Source of the DNA: Arsukibacterium tuosuense
Lineage (GTDB): Bacteria; Pseudomonadota; Gammaproteobacteria; Enterobacterales; Alteromonadaceae
Length of the DNA stretch: 64,000 nucleotides
Assembly (NCBI RefSeq): GCF_900215315.1
Contig: NZ_OBEB01000004.1
Location: 62,001 to 126,000 of the forward strand
Direction: 5' to 3'
Each line of letters begins with the position of its first letter. The stretch's first letter is position 1. Of the stretch, positions 44,330 to 53,138 are shown piece after piece. The notes beneath the pieces are model-generated. The model saw nothing but the letters and a program-made list of their open reading frames with translations, was not told the DNA's origin and did not search any database. A program made the translations under genes and the position numbers.

Positions 44330-44471
44330 AATCTGTCTCCTGTTTCTATTGTAAGCATTAATTGAAGGGGGTATTTGCTGATAATGCTGTAAAAGTTATA
44401 TAAGCCTGTTGGTAAAAGTTACCCGTACCCCGACTGAATAAATAAGTTGAGGTGTAAAACCATGCTGGTGA

Positions 44472-44930
44472 TTAAATATCTTCCAGTCGGTTTGCCCCTT
44501 GCATCATTTGCTGCGCTTGCTCTTTTTCAAAGTCATGCACTTCATTCAGTAATTTCTGCATTTCAGCCGGATGGCTGCGTTCACCAAGGTTATGATAGAG
44601 CGAGATAATAAGTTGGTGTTGTTTCTCTGTCTCACTGATGATGTCATCGGTGTTCATGGTGGCGAAGGCGTCGTCACAACGGGTTTCGTCCATTAATGGA
44701 TGCTGGTCTATATGTGCTGTACACCAGGTATCCAGCGCCTTGTCTTCGCCAACCGCTTTAAAGGCGCGCACCCGATTTGCCAGGTTCATCTCTTTATCAG
44801 CCAGATAATCAAGCAATAGCTGGGATCGCTTGTCTGACTGGGCCTTAGCGCTATCGGCAAAGCAGTTTGATAAATGCTGATGGTAGTCTGAAGTCCAGTC
44901 GAGTAAATCGCGGAATGATTCAACTTTCAT
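44472..44930 (-). CDS. All-helical protein of unknown function
   Basis: A 152-residue soluble protein predicted to be almost all helix, beginning MKVESFRDLLDWTSDYHQHL. It has regularly placed Glu, His and Asp residues (SDYHQHL, DKEMNLANR, EKQHQLIISLYHNLG, HDFEKEQAQQ). That layout would fit a four-helix ferritin-like bundle, but the metal ligands cannot be assigned. AGGAGAG lies three bases from the ATG at 44930; a longer frame adds 14 residues without support. I do not recognise a named family. Confidence 0.6.
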   Translation of the reverse strand: MKVESFRDLLDWTSDYHQHLSNCFADSAKAQSDKRSQLLLDYLADKEMNLANRVRAFKAVGEDKALDTWCTAHIDQHPLMDETRCDDAFATMNTDDIISETEKQHQLIISLYHNLGERSHPAEMQKLLNEVHDFEKEQAQQMMQGANRLEDI

Positions 44931-45052
44931 AATCTCTCCTGTTTGAAAATGCGAGCGGCGCCGGGCGGCCATCGCGTATTAACAAGAGACTATGCAAGGA
45001 TAGGACCAGCTGGCCGGAACGCTACTGTGCAGCCGCTGTCAACTTGGGCTGC

Positions 45053-45097
45053 AAGTTATTTAAGTTATTTAAGTTATTTAAGTTATTTAAGCTATTT
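45053..45097. repeat. Five tandem copies of a 9-bp unit at the end of the GNAT gene
   Basis: AAGTTATTT occurs four times in a row (45053-45088), followed by one variant, AAGCTATTT (45089-45097). The last unit contains the stop codon of the acetyltransferase gene on the minus strand. Each unit repeats an in-frame stop on that strand. Confidence 0.93.
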
Positions 45098-45706
45098 AAA
45101 ATAGGCCAGACGCGAGTAAATATATTCACGGCACAATGCCGCTTCTGCATAGTTATCCGGCGTGTCGGCCGGGTCCTTCGACGTGCGATAAATAACAAAA
45201 CCCGCCTTTTGATAGGTTGGCAATGCTGCAGGATGATCATCTGAGCACGTATGCACCCATACGTTAGCAGAGGTGCCAGCTATTGTGTCTGGCGTGCTGC
45301 CGGTTAACCATTGCTGGCCAAGGGCAATAGCAGCCTGTAATAGTTTTGGTCCCAGCCCCTGGCCAGTAAAAGCAGGTAGTAATCCAAAAAACTTCAGCTC
45401 AACACTGGGCCCCTGCTGACTGTCTGCGTGATAATTCAGCTCAATAAAGCCGGCTGGGGTACCGCGCTGATACAGCACCCAGGTGCGAACCGACTCGTTA
45501 CTCAGGTAACTCAACCATTGCTGATAGTCCCAACTCAGCCGGCTGAACCACTGCCAGTGGTTGCCGACAGCAGTAAATAAAAACTGGCTTAGTTCCGGGC
45601 TGGCAACGGTTGCTTCCATTAATAAGCAATTTTCCGGCAAGATGGGTAACAGCTGGATGGGCCCCTGATATTGCAAAAACCAGGTGGTAATCATATTGTC
45701 TGACAT
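45092..45706 (-). CDS. GNAT family N-acetyltransferase
   Basis: A 204-residue protein with the GNAT core: AGFIELNYHADSQQ for strand 4, then VELKFFGLLPAFTGQGLGPK, which is the acetyl-CoA binding motif A (QGLGPK). Strand 5 (ANVWVHTCSDDHPAALPTYQ) and KAGFVIYR follow. The first 80 residues are specific to this subfamily and probably bind the acceptor, which is unknown. No ribosome site stands out; the ATG at 45706 is the first in frame. The stop codon is part of a 9-bp tandem repeat. Confidence 0.85.
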   Translation of the reverse strand: MSDNMITTWFLQYQGPIQLLPILPENCLLMEATVASPELSQFLFTAVGNHWQWFSRLSWDYQQWLSYLSNESVRTWVLYQRGTPAGFIELNYHADSQQGPSVELKFFGLLPAFTGQGLGPKLLQAAIALGQQWLTGSTPDTIAGTSANVWVHTCSDDHPAALPTYQKAGFVIYRTSKDPADTPDNYAEAALCREYIYSRLAYFK

Positions 45707-45783
45707 GGCTTATATTTCAAAATTACAATGCGGCATGCTAGCAAACCGCCAGCAATCGGTAAATGCTCAGCTTCCGGCTGCGA

Positions 45784-46206
45784 CTACACTCTGCCAAGCT
45801 CGAACTGATCGCAATCTACTTTAAAACCTTCGCTGGCCAGCCAGTCAAGGGCAGTTTGTTGTTCAGTGAACTCCTGTTGGCGATAGGTTACGCTGGAAAC
45901 CGGGTTCATCTTGTCCAGTTGATACTGTTTTAACATATTTTCCCGGTATACTTTGGCAGTGCAAACCAGGTTGTGGGCTAGTGACCAGTGCGCCAGATCC
46001 AGAATAACCGGCTCGACTTCCGGTGTTGCCAGGATCCAGTCGTCCAGCAGCAGAATATGGGCCCAGGGGTTGTGATATACAGAGGCAGCAGCCTTTTTAA
46101 AACTGGCGCAATAGTCGCGGGCCGTCATTACATCCCAGCCGCCTGCGGCATAGGTAAAGATAACCTGATTGTCCTGACTGACAGTAAAGTGGCCACGATA
46201 ACTCAT
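45784..46206 (-). CDS. Conserved-looking protein of unknown function, possibly STAS-like
   Basis: A 140-residue soluble protein. The order of predicted elements resembles SpoIIAA/STAS-like proteins: two strands (HFTVSQDNQVIFTYAAGGWD), a helix (ARDYCASFKKAAASVY), a hydrophobic strand ending in acidic residues (HILLLDDW), another helix, and a strand. There is no phosphorylatable Ser/Thr I can point to. GAGG lies before the ATG. The flanking genes (GNAT, SMP-30) give no hint of the pathway. The fold suggestion is a guess from the pattern alone. Confidence 0.6.
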   Translation of the reverse strand: MSYRGHFTVSQDNQVIFTYAAGGWDVMTARDYCASFKKAAASVYHNPWAHILLLDDWILATPEVEPVILDLAHWSLAHNLVCTAKVYRENMLKQYQLDKMNPVSSVTYRQQEFTEQQTALDWLASEGFKVDCDQFELGRV

Positions 46207-46319
46207 AAACTACCTCAGTTTGCCGGGCAAGTTGATGAACCGGATATTAGTTATAGTCAACTTTTTCATTTTCGGACATAGTATTGCCAGTTAATTCGCA
46301 ATCTAAGGACAGTTTAAAG

Positions 46320-47318
46320 GTGAAATATCTGATGTTTTTAGCAGCACAACTTAGCCTGTTGTGTGGGCCATTATTTGCCGGGGTGCCTGAGCATCCGGTC
46401 CAGGCAAAGCAGCCACAAATGCTGCAGCTGATAGCGGCTGATGCCCAACTGGAAATTCTGGCTGATGGCTTTAGCTGGGCTGAAGGGCCGGTGGTGGAGC
46501 CGGTAACCGGCGATGTTTTATTTTCAGATGTGCCAACCAATAAAGTTTATCGCTGGAGCGACACTAGCGGGCTATCAGTGCATCTGGCACCGTCAGGTTA
46601 TACCGGCTTGTACCCGAATGATAATCCACAGCAAGGCGCTAACGGCCTGATTTTTAACCAGAAGAAACAGTTGGTGCTGGCCCAGCACGGTGACCGACGC
46701 CTGGCACTGCTAGCGGGCATTGACAACGGCCAGCCGCAGTATCAAACCCTGGTAAACCATTATCAGGACAAGTTATTTAATAGCCCGAATGATCTGGTAC
46801 AACATAGCAGCGGCGCCTACTATTTTACTGATCCGCCTTATGGTTTAAGCGGTGGCGATAACGCCAGCCAGAAGCAGCTGTCGGCAAATGCAGTATACCG
46901 GCTGGCCCCGGATGGCAAGGTCAGCCAGTTGGCAAGCAACCTGAACCGGCCAAATGGCCTGGCATTTTCGCCTGATGAAAAATGGCTGTATGTAGCAAAT
47001 TCAGACAGCAACGCTGCTCAGTGGTGGCGTTATCCGGTCGCTCCGGACGGCAGCCTGGGGCCTGCTGAACTATTTTATGATGCCACAGGTTATACAAAAA
47101 CAAGCCGTGGTTTACCCGACGGTTTAAAAGTGTTGCCATCAGGGCATATCCTGGCTACCGGCCCGGGCGGAGTATGGGTATTTACCGCAGAGGGTGAGCA
47201 TCTGGGCACTATTGAAACGGGTGTAGCCGCCGCCAATGTTGCCCTGGCACCGGATAACCGCTATTTGTACATCACCGCCACTAACTATTTATTGCGGATT
47301 GCATTGCAAGCCCGTTAA
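46320..47318 (+). CDS. SMP-30/gluconolactonase family lactonase, secreted
   Basis: A 332-residue protein with a signal peptide and a six-bladed propeller of the SMP-30/gluconolactonase type. Text includes ADGFSWAEGPVVEPVTGDVL, FNSPNDLVQHSSGAYYFTDP (metal-ligand Asn-Asp) and RPNGLAFSPDEKWLYVANSD. Family members hydrolyse sugar lactones with Ca or Zn; the substrate here is unknown. I use the GTG at 46320, with AAGGAC nine bases upstream, because it gives a compact signal peptide (VKYLMFLAAQLSLLCGPLFA). The upstream TTG (46284) would add 12 polar residues. The 3' end overlaps the convergent gene at 47315 by four bases. Confidence 0.85.
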   Translation: MKYLMFLAAQLSLLCGPLFAGVPEHPVQAKQPQMLQLIAADAQLEILADGFSWAEGPVVEPVTGDVLFSDVPTNKVYRWSDTSGLSVHLAPSGYTGLYPNDNPQQGANGLIFNQKKQLVLAQHGDRRLALLAGIDNGQPQYQTLVNHYQDKLFNSPNDLVQHSSGAYYFTDPPYGLSGGDNASQKQLSANAVYRLAPDGKVSQLASNLNRPNGLAFSPDEKWLYVANSDSNAAQWWRYPVAPDGSLGPAELFYDATGYTKTSRGLPDGLKVLPSGHILATGPGGVWVFTAEGEHLGTIETGVAAANVALAPDNRYLYITATNYLLRIALQAR

Positions 47319-47671
47319 ACCGGGCTTAGTGGAAATAACACCCAGCCAAGGGCCTTTTGGGCTGCGGCGTTAAATACCCGCAGCATGGCGTTAATAATGT
47401 CTTCTGCCAGCTGCAGGGTAACGATGGCCAGCGAGCGCAGCCGTGCTCTGGCAACCATCCGCTGATCTTCCAGAAATATCTTTGCGCCATATTCGTCTAT
47501 CTGACCCAGTACCTTCTGCCGGGCGACATAATCAAGGTCTACTAAAATGCTGCGGGCAATGTTGTCTGCCAGCTCACTGACCGCTGGCCAGCTGTCTTTG
47601 GCAGCTTGTTTGGCGCTGGTCATGGCGTCTGCCAATACATCACCAATATCTATGTTGTTCAGAATCGTCAT
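47315..47671 (-). CDS. Small protein of unknown function downstream of a chemoreceptor
   Basis: A 118-residue protein, mostly helical, beginning MTILNNIDIGDVLADAM. It has charged amphipathic stretches (VLGQIDEYGAKIFLEDQRMV) and a hydrophobic C-terminal helix (IINAMLRVFNAAAQKALGWV). GGAG lies just before the ATG at 47671. It follows a lipoprotein gene by 10 bases and a chemoreceptor gene further upstream, all on the minus strand, so the three form an operon. No family recognised. Confidence 0.6.
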   Translation of the reverse strand: MTILNNIDIGDVLADAMTSAKQAAKDSWPAVSELADNIARSILVDLDYVARQKVLGQIDEYGAKIFLEDQRMVARARLRSLAIVTLQLAEDIINAMLRVFNAAAQKALGWVLFPLSPV

Positions 47672-47681
47672 GTTGGCTCCG

Positions 47682-48266
47682 TTAGTGGCTGGTCTGGCGC
47701 AGCTTTGCGACTTCAGCTTGCTGTACAGCGACAATAAAGCGAATAAGAGATAAATGGCGGCGTGACCAGTCCGCCTGGGTCAGTACTTTGCCGGGTGCGG
47801 CCTCGTGCTGTGCTTGCCAGGTAACCACCAGGCATTTTAAATCAACAAAGTTTTTTACCGTCAGCGAGCTGAATTCAGCCCGGACATCATCGGCACTGTT
47901 ATCACAGTTCGACGGTAAAGCATTATCAATATAGCCGGTAATTTTGCTTTGCAGGCGCTGGCCGGTCTCATCGACCAGCTCGCTGTTAGCCAGGGCCCGC
48001 AGCAGCAAAATGTTAGTATCGATCAGCAGCTCGGCATACAGATTGTCCATATTGGCAATATGGCCGGGGTGGTTGCTATCTTCAACTGTGGGCCGCTCAA
48101 CGGGGCTTTGCGATCTGCTGTGCTCAATAATAGTGGCTGCGTTGCGATAAAACTGCTCGCTGCCGGTTAATAGTCTTTCATCATAAGGCTGCACCAGAGT
48201 TGCAGTCGTACAGCCCAGCAGGCTTAGCAAGCTGACAATATAAATAAATGAGCGGCACCAGTGCAT
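47682..48266 (-). CDS. Lipoprotein of unknown function in a chemoreceptor operon
   Basis: A 194-residue protein with a lipoprotein signal (LSLLGC, Cys 19), followed by a predominantly helical domain. It contains a run of acidic/aromatic residues (MDNLYAELLIDTNILLL), a possible disulfide pair (SNCDNS and DLKCLV) and an ending VQQAEVAKLRQTSH. It should sit in the periplasm, anchored to a membrane. It starts 26 bases after the chemoreceptor stop. A partnership with the receptor is only an inference from gene order. Confidence 0.65.
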   Translation of the reverse strand: MHWCRSFIYIVSLLSLLGCTTATLVQPYDERLLTGSEQFYRNAATIIEHSRSQSPVERPTVEDSNHPGHIANMDNLYAELLIDTNILLLRALANSELVDETGQRLQSKITGYIDNALPSNCDNSADDVRAEFSSLTVKNFVDLKCLVVTWQAQHEAAPGKVLTQADWSRRHLSLIRFIVAVQQAEVAKLRQTSH

Positions 48267-48292
48267 AATTACGGGTCCTTGTGATTAATGCT

Positions 48293-49825
48293 TCAGCGTT
48301 TAAAACCAATCCTGAAGCCACCCCAGTGTTTACCGTTAACAAAAATGGGTACTGATAAATCGTGCAGTATTTCGCCGGTGTCACGTTTATAAGTTTGTAA
48401 CAGCATCGCCTCAGTATTACTACCACAGCGGCTGCCGGTTCTGTCAGCGAAAATACGTTTACTGCGATTAGCCAGCAAGTCTTTATTATAGTCACCGCTG
48501 AGCGGTTGGCTGAATTTTTTATTATGGGTTGGGAAATAGCCCTTGCGGTCGACGGCTCCCGCGTACAGCACCTGGCTGTGCCGGCTGAGAATAGGCTCCT
48601 GCACCTGAGGAAATACCTGATCGGTGTAATTGTCATAAGCGGTATGAAATTTCTGCGGATCGGTATTGGCTATCGGTTGATAATCCCGGGCAAATAATTG
48701 TTGTTCAGTAAACTTGCCACTGTTAATGCCTTGCTGCAGCAAGCTGGCAATTACCCCGGCGGCTTGCAGGGCTTCGTCCAGGATCGGGCTGTAGAAGCTC
48801 TGATGTTCCAGCTGACTGAGTTCCCGGTATATGCTTTCGGTTTCCATTGATAAATCAATAGCCTGATTCGCGATGCTGCTGCCTTTGTGCTCTATCGCAT
48901 TCAGACCACCACTGATATTGCTGATCGCCTCGGTTATCGCTGTACTGGTTTGTGCTAAGCGGGTGCCGGCACTTTCCAGTTGGTCACTGGCTGCCGCCGC
49001 CTGAGTAATTTCATTGTTAATATTAGTAAAGCCAGTTGTAACCTGTTGTAATTGTTGCTGAACCTCTGAGCTTTTTATCACCAGCAGGCTCATCTGATCG
49101 GCCGTCTGGCCACTTTGCTGGCGAATTTCTGCCAGCATTTTTGCGATATCGGCAGTCGCGCCGGAGGTTTTACTGGCCAGCGCCCGCACTTCTTCCGCTA
49201 CTACCGCAAAACCACGGCCCTGCTCGCCGGCCCGCGCTGCTTCAATGGCGGCGTTCAGTGCCAGCAGGTTAGTTTGGTCAGCCACATTGTTGATGACTTC
49301 GGTGATCCGTTGAATATTATCGGCAGAGCTACGCAATTGCTCCAGCTCTTCTGCAGAATGGCTGACCGAGCTGGCCAGCTGTTCCAGACTGATAACACTG
49401 CTACTGAGTTGTTTATCTGCTTGCTGACAGGCACTGGCGGTATGCTGAATGCTTTGGTTAAGCGTTTGCAGGCTGTCATTCAGCTGGCGGCCGGTATGAC
49501 TTAACTCACTGCTGTTATCAGCAATCTGGCTGCTGTTCTGCGCGCTGAGTTTAATCTCATTGTTCAGGCTATCGATAAAAAAAGATACTTCAGCTGAACC
49601 GATAGCTAGCCTGGAGGTTGATACTTCAATTTTACTGATATCAAGTTCAGGTTGGCGGGGCGCAACTTCAGCATTGGCTGTCGGAGGCCTGATAAAATGC
49701 AGTAAGCTGAAATAGCCTGCAAGTACCAGAACCAGCACAATACTGCTTACTATGCTGGCACTGCTTAGCCAGTAGCCGGCAAGCAGCACAAGCAGTAATC
49801 CAAGATTAACTAACCAAAGCAACAT
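48293..49825 (-). CDS. Methyl-accepting chemotaxis protein with C-terminal sensor-like domain
   Basis: A 510-residue receptor with an inverted layout. Two short membrane helices (about 1-45) come first, then the signalling domain (about 80-350) whose hairpin tip reads [42 protein letters not shown]-terminal domain follows (about 385-510) with [38 protein letters not shown] and [20 protein letters not shown]. The C-terminal domain resembles Cache/PAS-like sensor modules found in this position in other MCPs, and would lie in the cytoplasm. The ligand is unknown. It heads an operon with two unknowns (48266 and 47671). Confidence 0.87.
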   Translation of the reverse strand: MLLWLVNLGLLLVLLAGYWLSSASIVSSIVLVLVLAGYFSLLHFIRPPTANAEVAPRQPELDISKIEVSTSRLAIGSAEVSFFIDSLNNEIKLSAQNSSQIADNSSELSHTGRQLNDSLQTLNQSIQHTASACQQADKQLSSSVISLEQLASSVSHSAEELEQLRSSADNIQRITEVINNVADQTNLLALNAAIEAARAGEQGRGFAVVAEEVRALASKTSGATADIAKMLAEIRQQSGQTADQMSLLVIKSSEVQQQLQQVTTGFTNINNEITQAAAASDQLESAGTRLAQTSTAITEAISNISGGLNAIEHKGSSIANQAIDLSMETESIYRELSQLEHQSFYSPILDEALQAAGVIASLLQQGINSGKFTEQQLFARDYQPIANTDPQKFHTAYDNYTDQVFPQVQEPILSRHSQVLYAGAVDRKGYFPTHNKKFSQPLSGDYNKDLLANRSKRIFADRTGSRCGSNTEAMLLQTYKRDTGEILHDLSVPIFVNGKHWGGFRIGFKR

Positions 49826-50010
49826 ATTAACTCCGGAATATGCACTACTATTGAAACTACTATGGCAGAAATAAGGGGCCGGTAAAGCATTACCGGTTGG
49901 GCTGCGACTAAAGTCTAGGACGTTTTTTATACGAATTAGTTGATGTCTGTCAAAACCGCAGCGTATGTTAACCAGTATTATAATAACTACTAAATGCAGG
50001 AGAGTAAGCT

Positions 50011-50307
50011 ATGAGCAATTTCAATCGTCGTACCTTTTTTAAAGTATCTGCCGGTGCGGTCATCGGCCTGACCGCTGGCGGTATCAGTTTAAGTGCCCTG
50101 GCAGCAGAGCAGTTAAAGCTGGATGACCCGTTAGCGGCAGCCATGCGTTATACCCATAAATCAGAAGTTGAAGGCCAAAACTGTGCAAATTGCAATCTGG
50201 TTCAGGGGGAAGACGGCCAGGAATGGCGGCCCTGTGCGATTTTCCCCGGCAAACTGGTTGCCAGTGAAGGCTGGTGTGCGGCCTGGGTGAAGAAAGTCGC
50301 GGCGTAA
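50011..50307 (+). CDS. High-potential iron-sulfur protein (HiPIP)
   Basis: A 98-residue precursor with a Tat signal (NRRTFFKVSAGAVIGLTAGG). The mature domain has four cysteines in the HiPIP order CANC...PCAIFPGK...GWCAAW, which bind one [4Fe-4S]3+/2+ cluster. HiPIPs are periplasmic one-electron carriers, often to cytochrome oxidases or, in purple bacteria, to the reaction centre. It stands alone between a chemoreceptor and folM, with AGGAG before the ATG and its own terminator. The partner is not visible here. Confidence 0.93.
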   Translation: MSNFNRRTFFKVSAGAVIGLTAGGISLSALAAEQLKLDDPLAAAMRYTHKSEVEGQNCANCNLVQGEDGQEWRPCAIFPGKLVASEGWCAAWVKKVAA

Positions 50308-50326
50308 TAACAGCCTTGATAAAAGA

Positions 50327-50349
50327 AACGGCCCGCGGGCCGTTTTTTT
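50327..50349. terminator. Terminator after the HiPIP gene
   Basis: AACGGCCC-GC-GGGCCGTT is followed by a run of Ts. It can also serve folM, which ends just to the right on the opposite strand. Confidence 0.9.
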
Positions 50350-50360
50350 ACGTTAGAAAT

Positions 50361-51128
50361 TTATGGGAGCTTTAAATGCCGGCCGCCATCGAGCGCCAGC
50401 ACCCTGCCGGTAATGTACTTGCTGTTCAGCAAATATAAAATGCTCTGCAGTACTTCATCCGGGCCCGGAGCTACGGCCATTAACGATTTAGTCAGGGCTT
50501 TCTGGCGATAAGCTGCATCATCGCTGTCGTTAAACATCAGCAGTGCCGGCGCTATGGCATTTACCTTGACGTTTGGCGCCAATTGGCGTGCCAGTGAGAA
50601 AGTCAGGTTTTCCAGGGCGGCTTTTGACGCCGCATACGCCTGATGTTTGCTGCTGCCCACGCTGGCAACAAAGTCCGTTAGATGAATAATGTCAGCACCG
50701 TCCGGGCTGGCACGTAATTTTGGCAATAACGCGCGGTTCAGCAAGTAAGGCGCCCTGGCGTGAATATGCTGCATGGCATCAAACACGGCTGCATCCTGCT
50801 GCAACTGTCCGGCAACTGATTGTGGCGCAGAAGAGTGCTGCAGCGGCAAATCCGCTTGCCAGCTTGAGGCATTATGAATAATGGCCCTGATAGCCGGGTA
50901 AGGCGCCAGCGCGTCAATAAATGCTGCCATACTGTCCAGCTGAGTGAAGTCGGCAGCGATACAACGGGCCCCGGCTTGTTGCAGTGCGGTAATACCTGCG
51001 GTCATTTTGCGGTAACTTACCAGCAGCTGATATCCCTGCTGCAGTAACGCCGTTGCGCAGTGCAAGCCAACCCGCTGGCCTGCGCCGGTGATAACAATAA
51101 GGCCTTTCGATGAAGCTGTGTGATTCAT
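50361..51128 (-). CDS. folM: Dihydromonapterin reductase (FolM-like short-chain dehydrogenase)
   Basis: A 255-residue SDR enzyme that should reduce dihydromonapterin to tetrahydromonapterin with NADPH. The N-terminal cofactor motif is TGAGQRVG, where the Arg after the Gly-rich turn matches FolM (TGGGRRIG). Catalytic Tyr and Lys are in YAASKAALENLT. The blocks IIHNASSW, IIHLTDFV and VKVNAIAPALLMFNDSDDA and the end TGRVLALDGGRHLK follow E. coli FolM closely. I use the ATG at 51128; the frame could open at a TTG two codons earlier. It is isolated from other folate genes. Confidence 0.88.
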   Translation of the reverse strand: MNHTASSKGLIVITGAGQRVGLHCATALLQQGYQLLVSYRKMTAGITALQQAGARCIAADFTQLDSMAAFIDALAPYPAIRAIIHNASSWQADLPLQHSSAPQSVAGQLQQDAAVFDAMQHIHARAPYLLNRALLPKLRASPDGADIIHLTDFVASVGSSKHQAYAASKAALENLTFSLARQLAPNVKVNAIAPALLMFNDSDDAAYRQKALTKSLMAVAPGPDEVLQSILYLLNSKYITGRVLALDGGRHLKLP

Positions 51129-51174
51129 AAGCAATTTATAGCACCAAGATAAAACAGGCTATACGCAACAATGC

Positions 51175-53088
51175 TTAATCAGGTTTTGTTGTTCTGGCTT
51201 CATTCATCAGTTCTGCACTGACATACCCCAGAAAGTCAGTTTCAGGTAAGGGTTTGGCCCAGTAAAAGCCCTGGCCTTCGTCGCAACCCAGCAGGGCCAG
51301 CTGCGCTGCGGTGGCACTGTCTTCGATGCCTTCTGCCACGGTTTTCAGGCCCAGGCTTTTGCTCATCTGAATAATAGCCCGCACCAGAGGTTCGTCCCGC
51401 TCTGATAAGCAGAGAGACAAAATAAATGACTTATCAATTTTCAGCCGGCTGGCATTAAACCGGCGTAAATAGCCGAGGTTAGAGTAACCGGTGCCAAAGT
51501 CGTCGATGGATATGCGGATCCCTAGTTGATGCAACGCTGAGAGTTGCTGAGCAATATTGTCGCCTTCGCCGATTAATAATGACTCTGTTAACTCCATTTC
51601 CAGCGAATGGGCAGGCAGAGCGGCCGCAGTAAGTGCTTGTTGGACCTGTTGCTCCAGTTTGCCGTCCCGAAACTGGACGGTTGATAAATTAACTGCGATG
51701 GTTAAATCATAACCCTGTTGCTGCCAGCGACTGCAGGCAAGACAGGCTTGTTGTAACACCCATTGCCCAATTTCGACGATCAGGCCACTGCTTTCTGCCA
51801 GCGGGATAAACTCATCCGGGCTAATCATACTGCCATCGGCTTGTGGCCAGCGCAGTAACGCCTCAGCACCGATGACCCGCTGATCGCTCAGCTGCAGTTT
51901 CGGCTGATAATATAATTGAAATTCATTGTTCTTTAATGCTTTGCGCATTAACTGCAGCAGGTTGAATTTATCAATGCTGGCCTTGTTTAATTCGTCATGA
52001 TAAAACCGGTAGACATTGCGGCCATCGGCTTTTGCCTGAAACATAGCCATATCGGCATGTTTGCATATTTCACTGAATTCGTTGCCATCCTCCGGGGCGA
52101 TAGCAATCCCGACTGAGCCAGAGATTTCTATCTGGTTTTGCATAATAAAAAATGGCGCTGTGGTTTGCTGCAGCAAGGCACTGGCTTTGGCAGCCAATGC
52201 TTCATTGCTGCTAAAGCCGGGTAGCAACAATAAAAACTCATCGCCGCCAAAACGACATAATATGTCGTTTTCAGTCAGCAGGTTTTCCAGCCGCCGGGCC
52301 AGTTGCTGCAGCAGTAAATCGCCTGCTGCGTGGCCCAGCGAATCATTTACCGGTTTAAAGTTATCCAAATCTAGAAATACCACCGCCAGCCGCTGGGCAT
52401 TAGCCAGGCATTCGCCATATAAGCGTTGGAAATGTTGTTGGCAATATACCCGGTTAGGTAAGGCAGTAAGGGGGTCATGTAATGCCAGATGTTCAATATG
52501 CGCCTGGCTCTGTTTTACCCGGTGGTTTTCGCTTTGCAGCGAGTGCATCAGACGTTGCTGGTCCCGGTACAGCAAATACACACAGCCACCGGTGACCATT
52601 AAAATAGCGCCAATAAACACGAAGTGCGCTGCACTGATCGCCGGAATAACCGGCATTACAATGCCACTGGTTGCCAGGTAAGTCAGCACGGCACAAAAAG
52701 CCAGCATAAAACTGATTAACGAGAAAAAAAGCCTGCCATTGCCCAACATTGCCGCAAATACCAATACGCCAGGATAGCCCAGCAAAGCTAAATCACGAAT
52801 GCCACCAGAAATATAGGCCAGGGCAGACAACATTAAGCACATCGCCCATAACAGGATATATGTGGCGGCAACTACCCGGCGTTGATATGCCAGCAGGGCA
52901 GCCAGACCTAGAGCACAGCATCCACCCAGCAGTACCCACTTAGTGCTGCCGGTAGCTACCGCTACGGCCAACACCAGACCAAATAAGGTAAGGCCTATTA
53001 TTTGCAGTAAACGCTTGGTGCGCAGCTTATTGCGTTGCTCGGGGTGGTTAACAACGAAAGATTGAGTGAATTCTGGGTTATCCGGCAT
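51175..53088 (-). CDS. Membrane GGDEF-EAL protein
   Basis: A 637-residue bifunctional cyclic-di-GMP protein. Five or six membrane helices lie at about 28-180, then a GGDEF domain (about 200-360, active site CRFGGDEFLLLLPG) and an EAL domain (about 375-625). The EAL set is complete: EALLRWP, DDFGTGYSNLG, KIDKSFI, AEGIEDS and the QGFYWAKPL end. The GGDEF lacks the RxxD inhibitory arginine (ENDILCRF instead), so it may be an active cyclase without feedback or only a GTP-binding regulator. The membrane part is not a known sensor to me. It is downstream of the arsenate operon on the same strand, 50 bases after arsJ. Confidence 0.88.
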   Translation of the reverse strand: MPDNPEFTQSFVVNHPEQRNKLRTKRLLQIIGLTLFGLVLAVAVATGSTKWVLLGGCCALGLAALLAYQRRVVAATYILLWAMCLMLSALAYISGGIRDLALLGYPGVLVFAAMLGNGRLFFSLISFMLAFCAVLTYLATSGIVMPVIPAISAAHFVFIGAILMVTGGCVYLLYRDQQRLMHSLQSENHRVKQSQAHIEHLALHDPLTALPNRVYCQQHFQRLYGECLANAQRLAVVFLDLDNFKPVNDSLGHAAGDLLLQQLARRLENLLTENDILCRFGGDEFLLLLPGFSSNEALAAKASALLQQTTAPFFIMQNQIEISGSVGIAIAPEDGNEFSEICKHADMAMFQAKADGRNVYRFYHDELNKASIDKFNLLQLMRKALKNNEFQLYYQPKLQLSDQRVIGAEALLRWPQADGSMISPDEFIPLAESSGLIVEIGQWVLQQACLACSRWQQQGYDLTIAVNLSTVQFRDGKLEQQVQQALTAAALPAHSLEMELTESLLIGEGDNIAQQLSALHQLGIRISIDDFGTGYSNLGYLRRFNASRLKIDKSFILSLCLSERDEPLVRAIIQMSKSLGLKTVAEGIEDSATAAQLALLGCDEGQGFYWAKPLPETDFLGYVSAELMNEARTTKPD

Positions 53089-53138
53089 TCAAATCGATAC
53101 TACACATTTATCGGGTTACTTTACTGTAGCCGGTTTTT

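Noticed and set aside
45044-45244. Plus-strand frame through the 9-bp repeat giving an LFK repeat peptide
   Set aside because: It is antisense to the acetyltransferase gene and arises from the repeat; no ribosome site.
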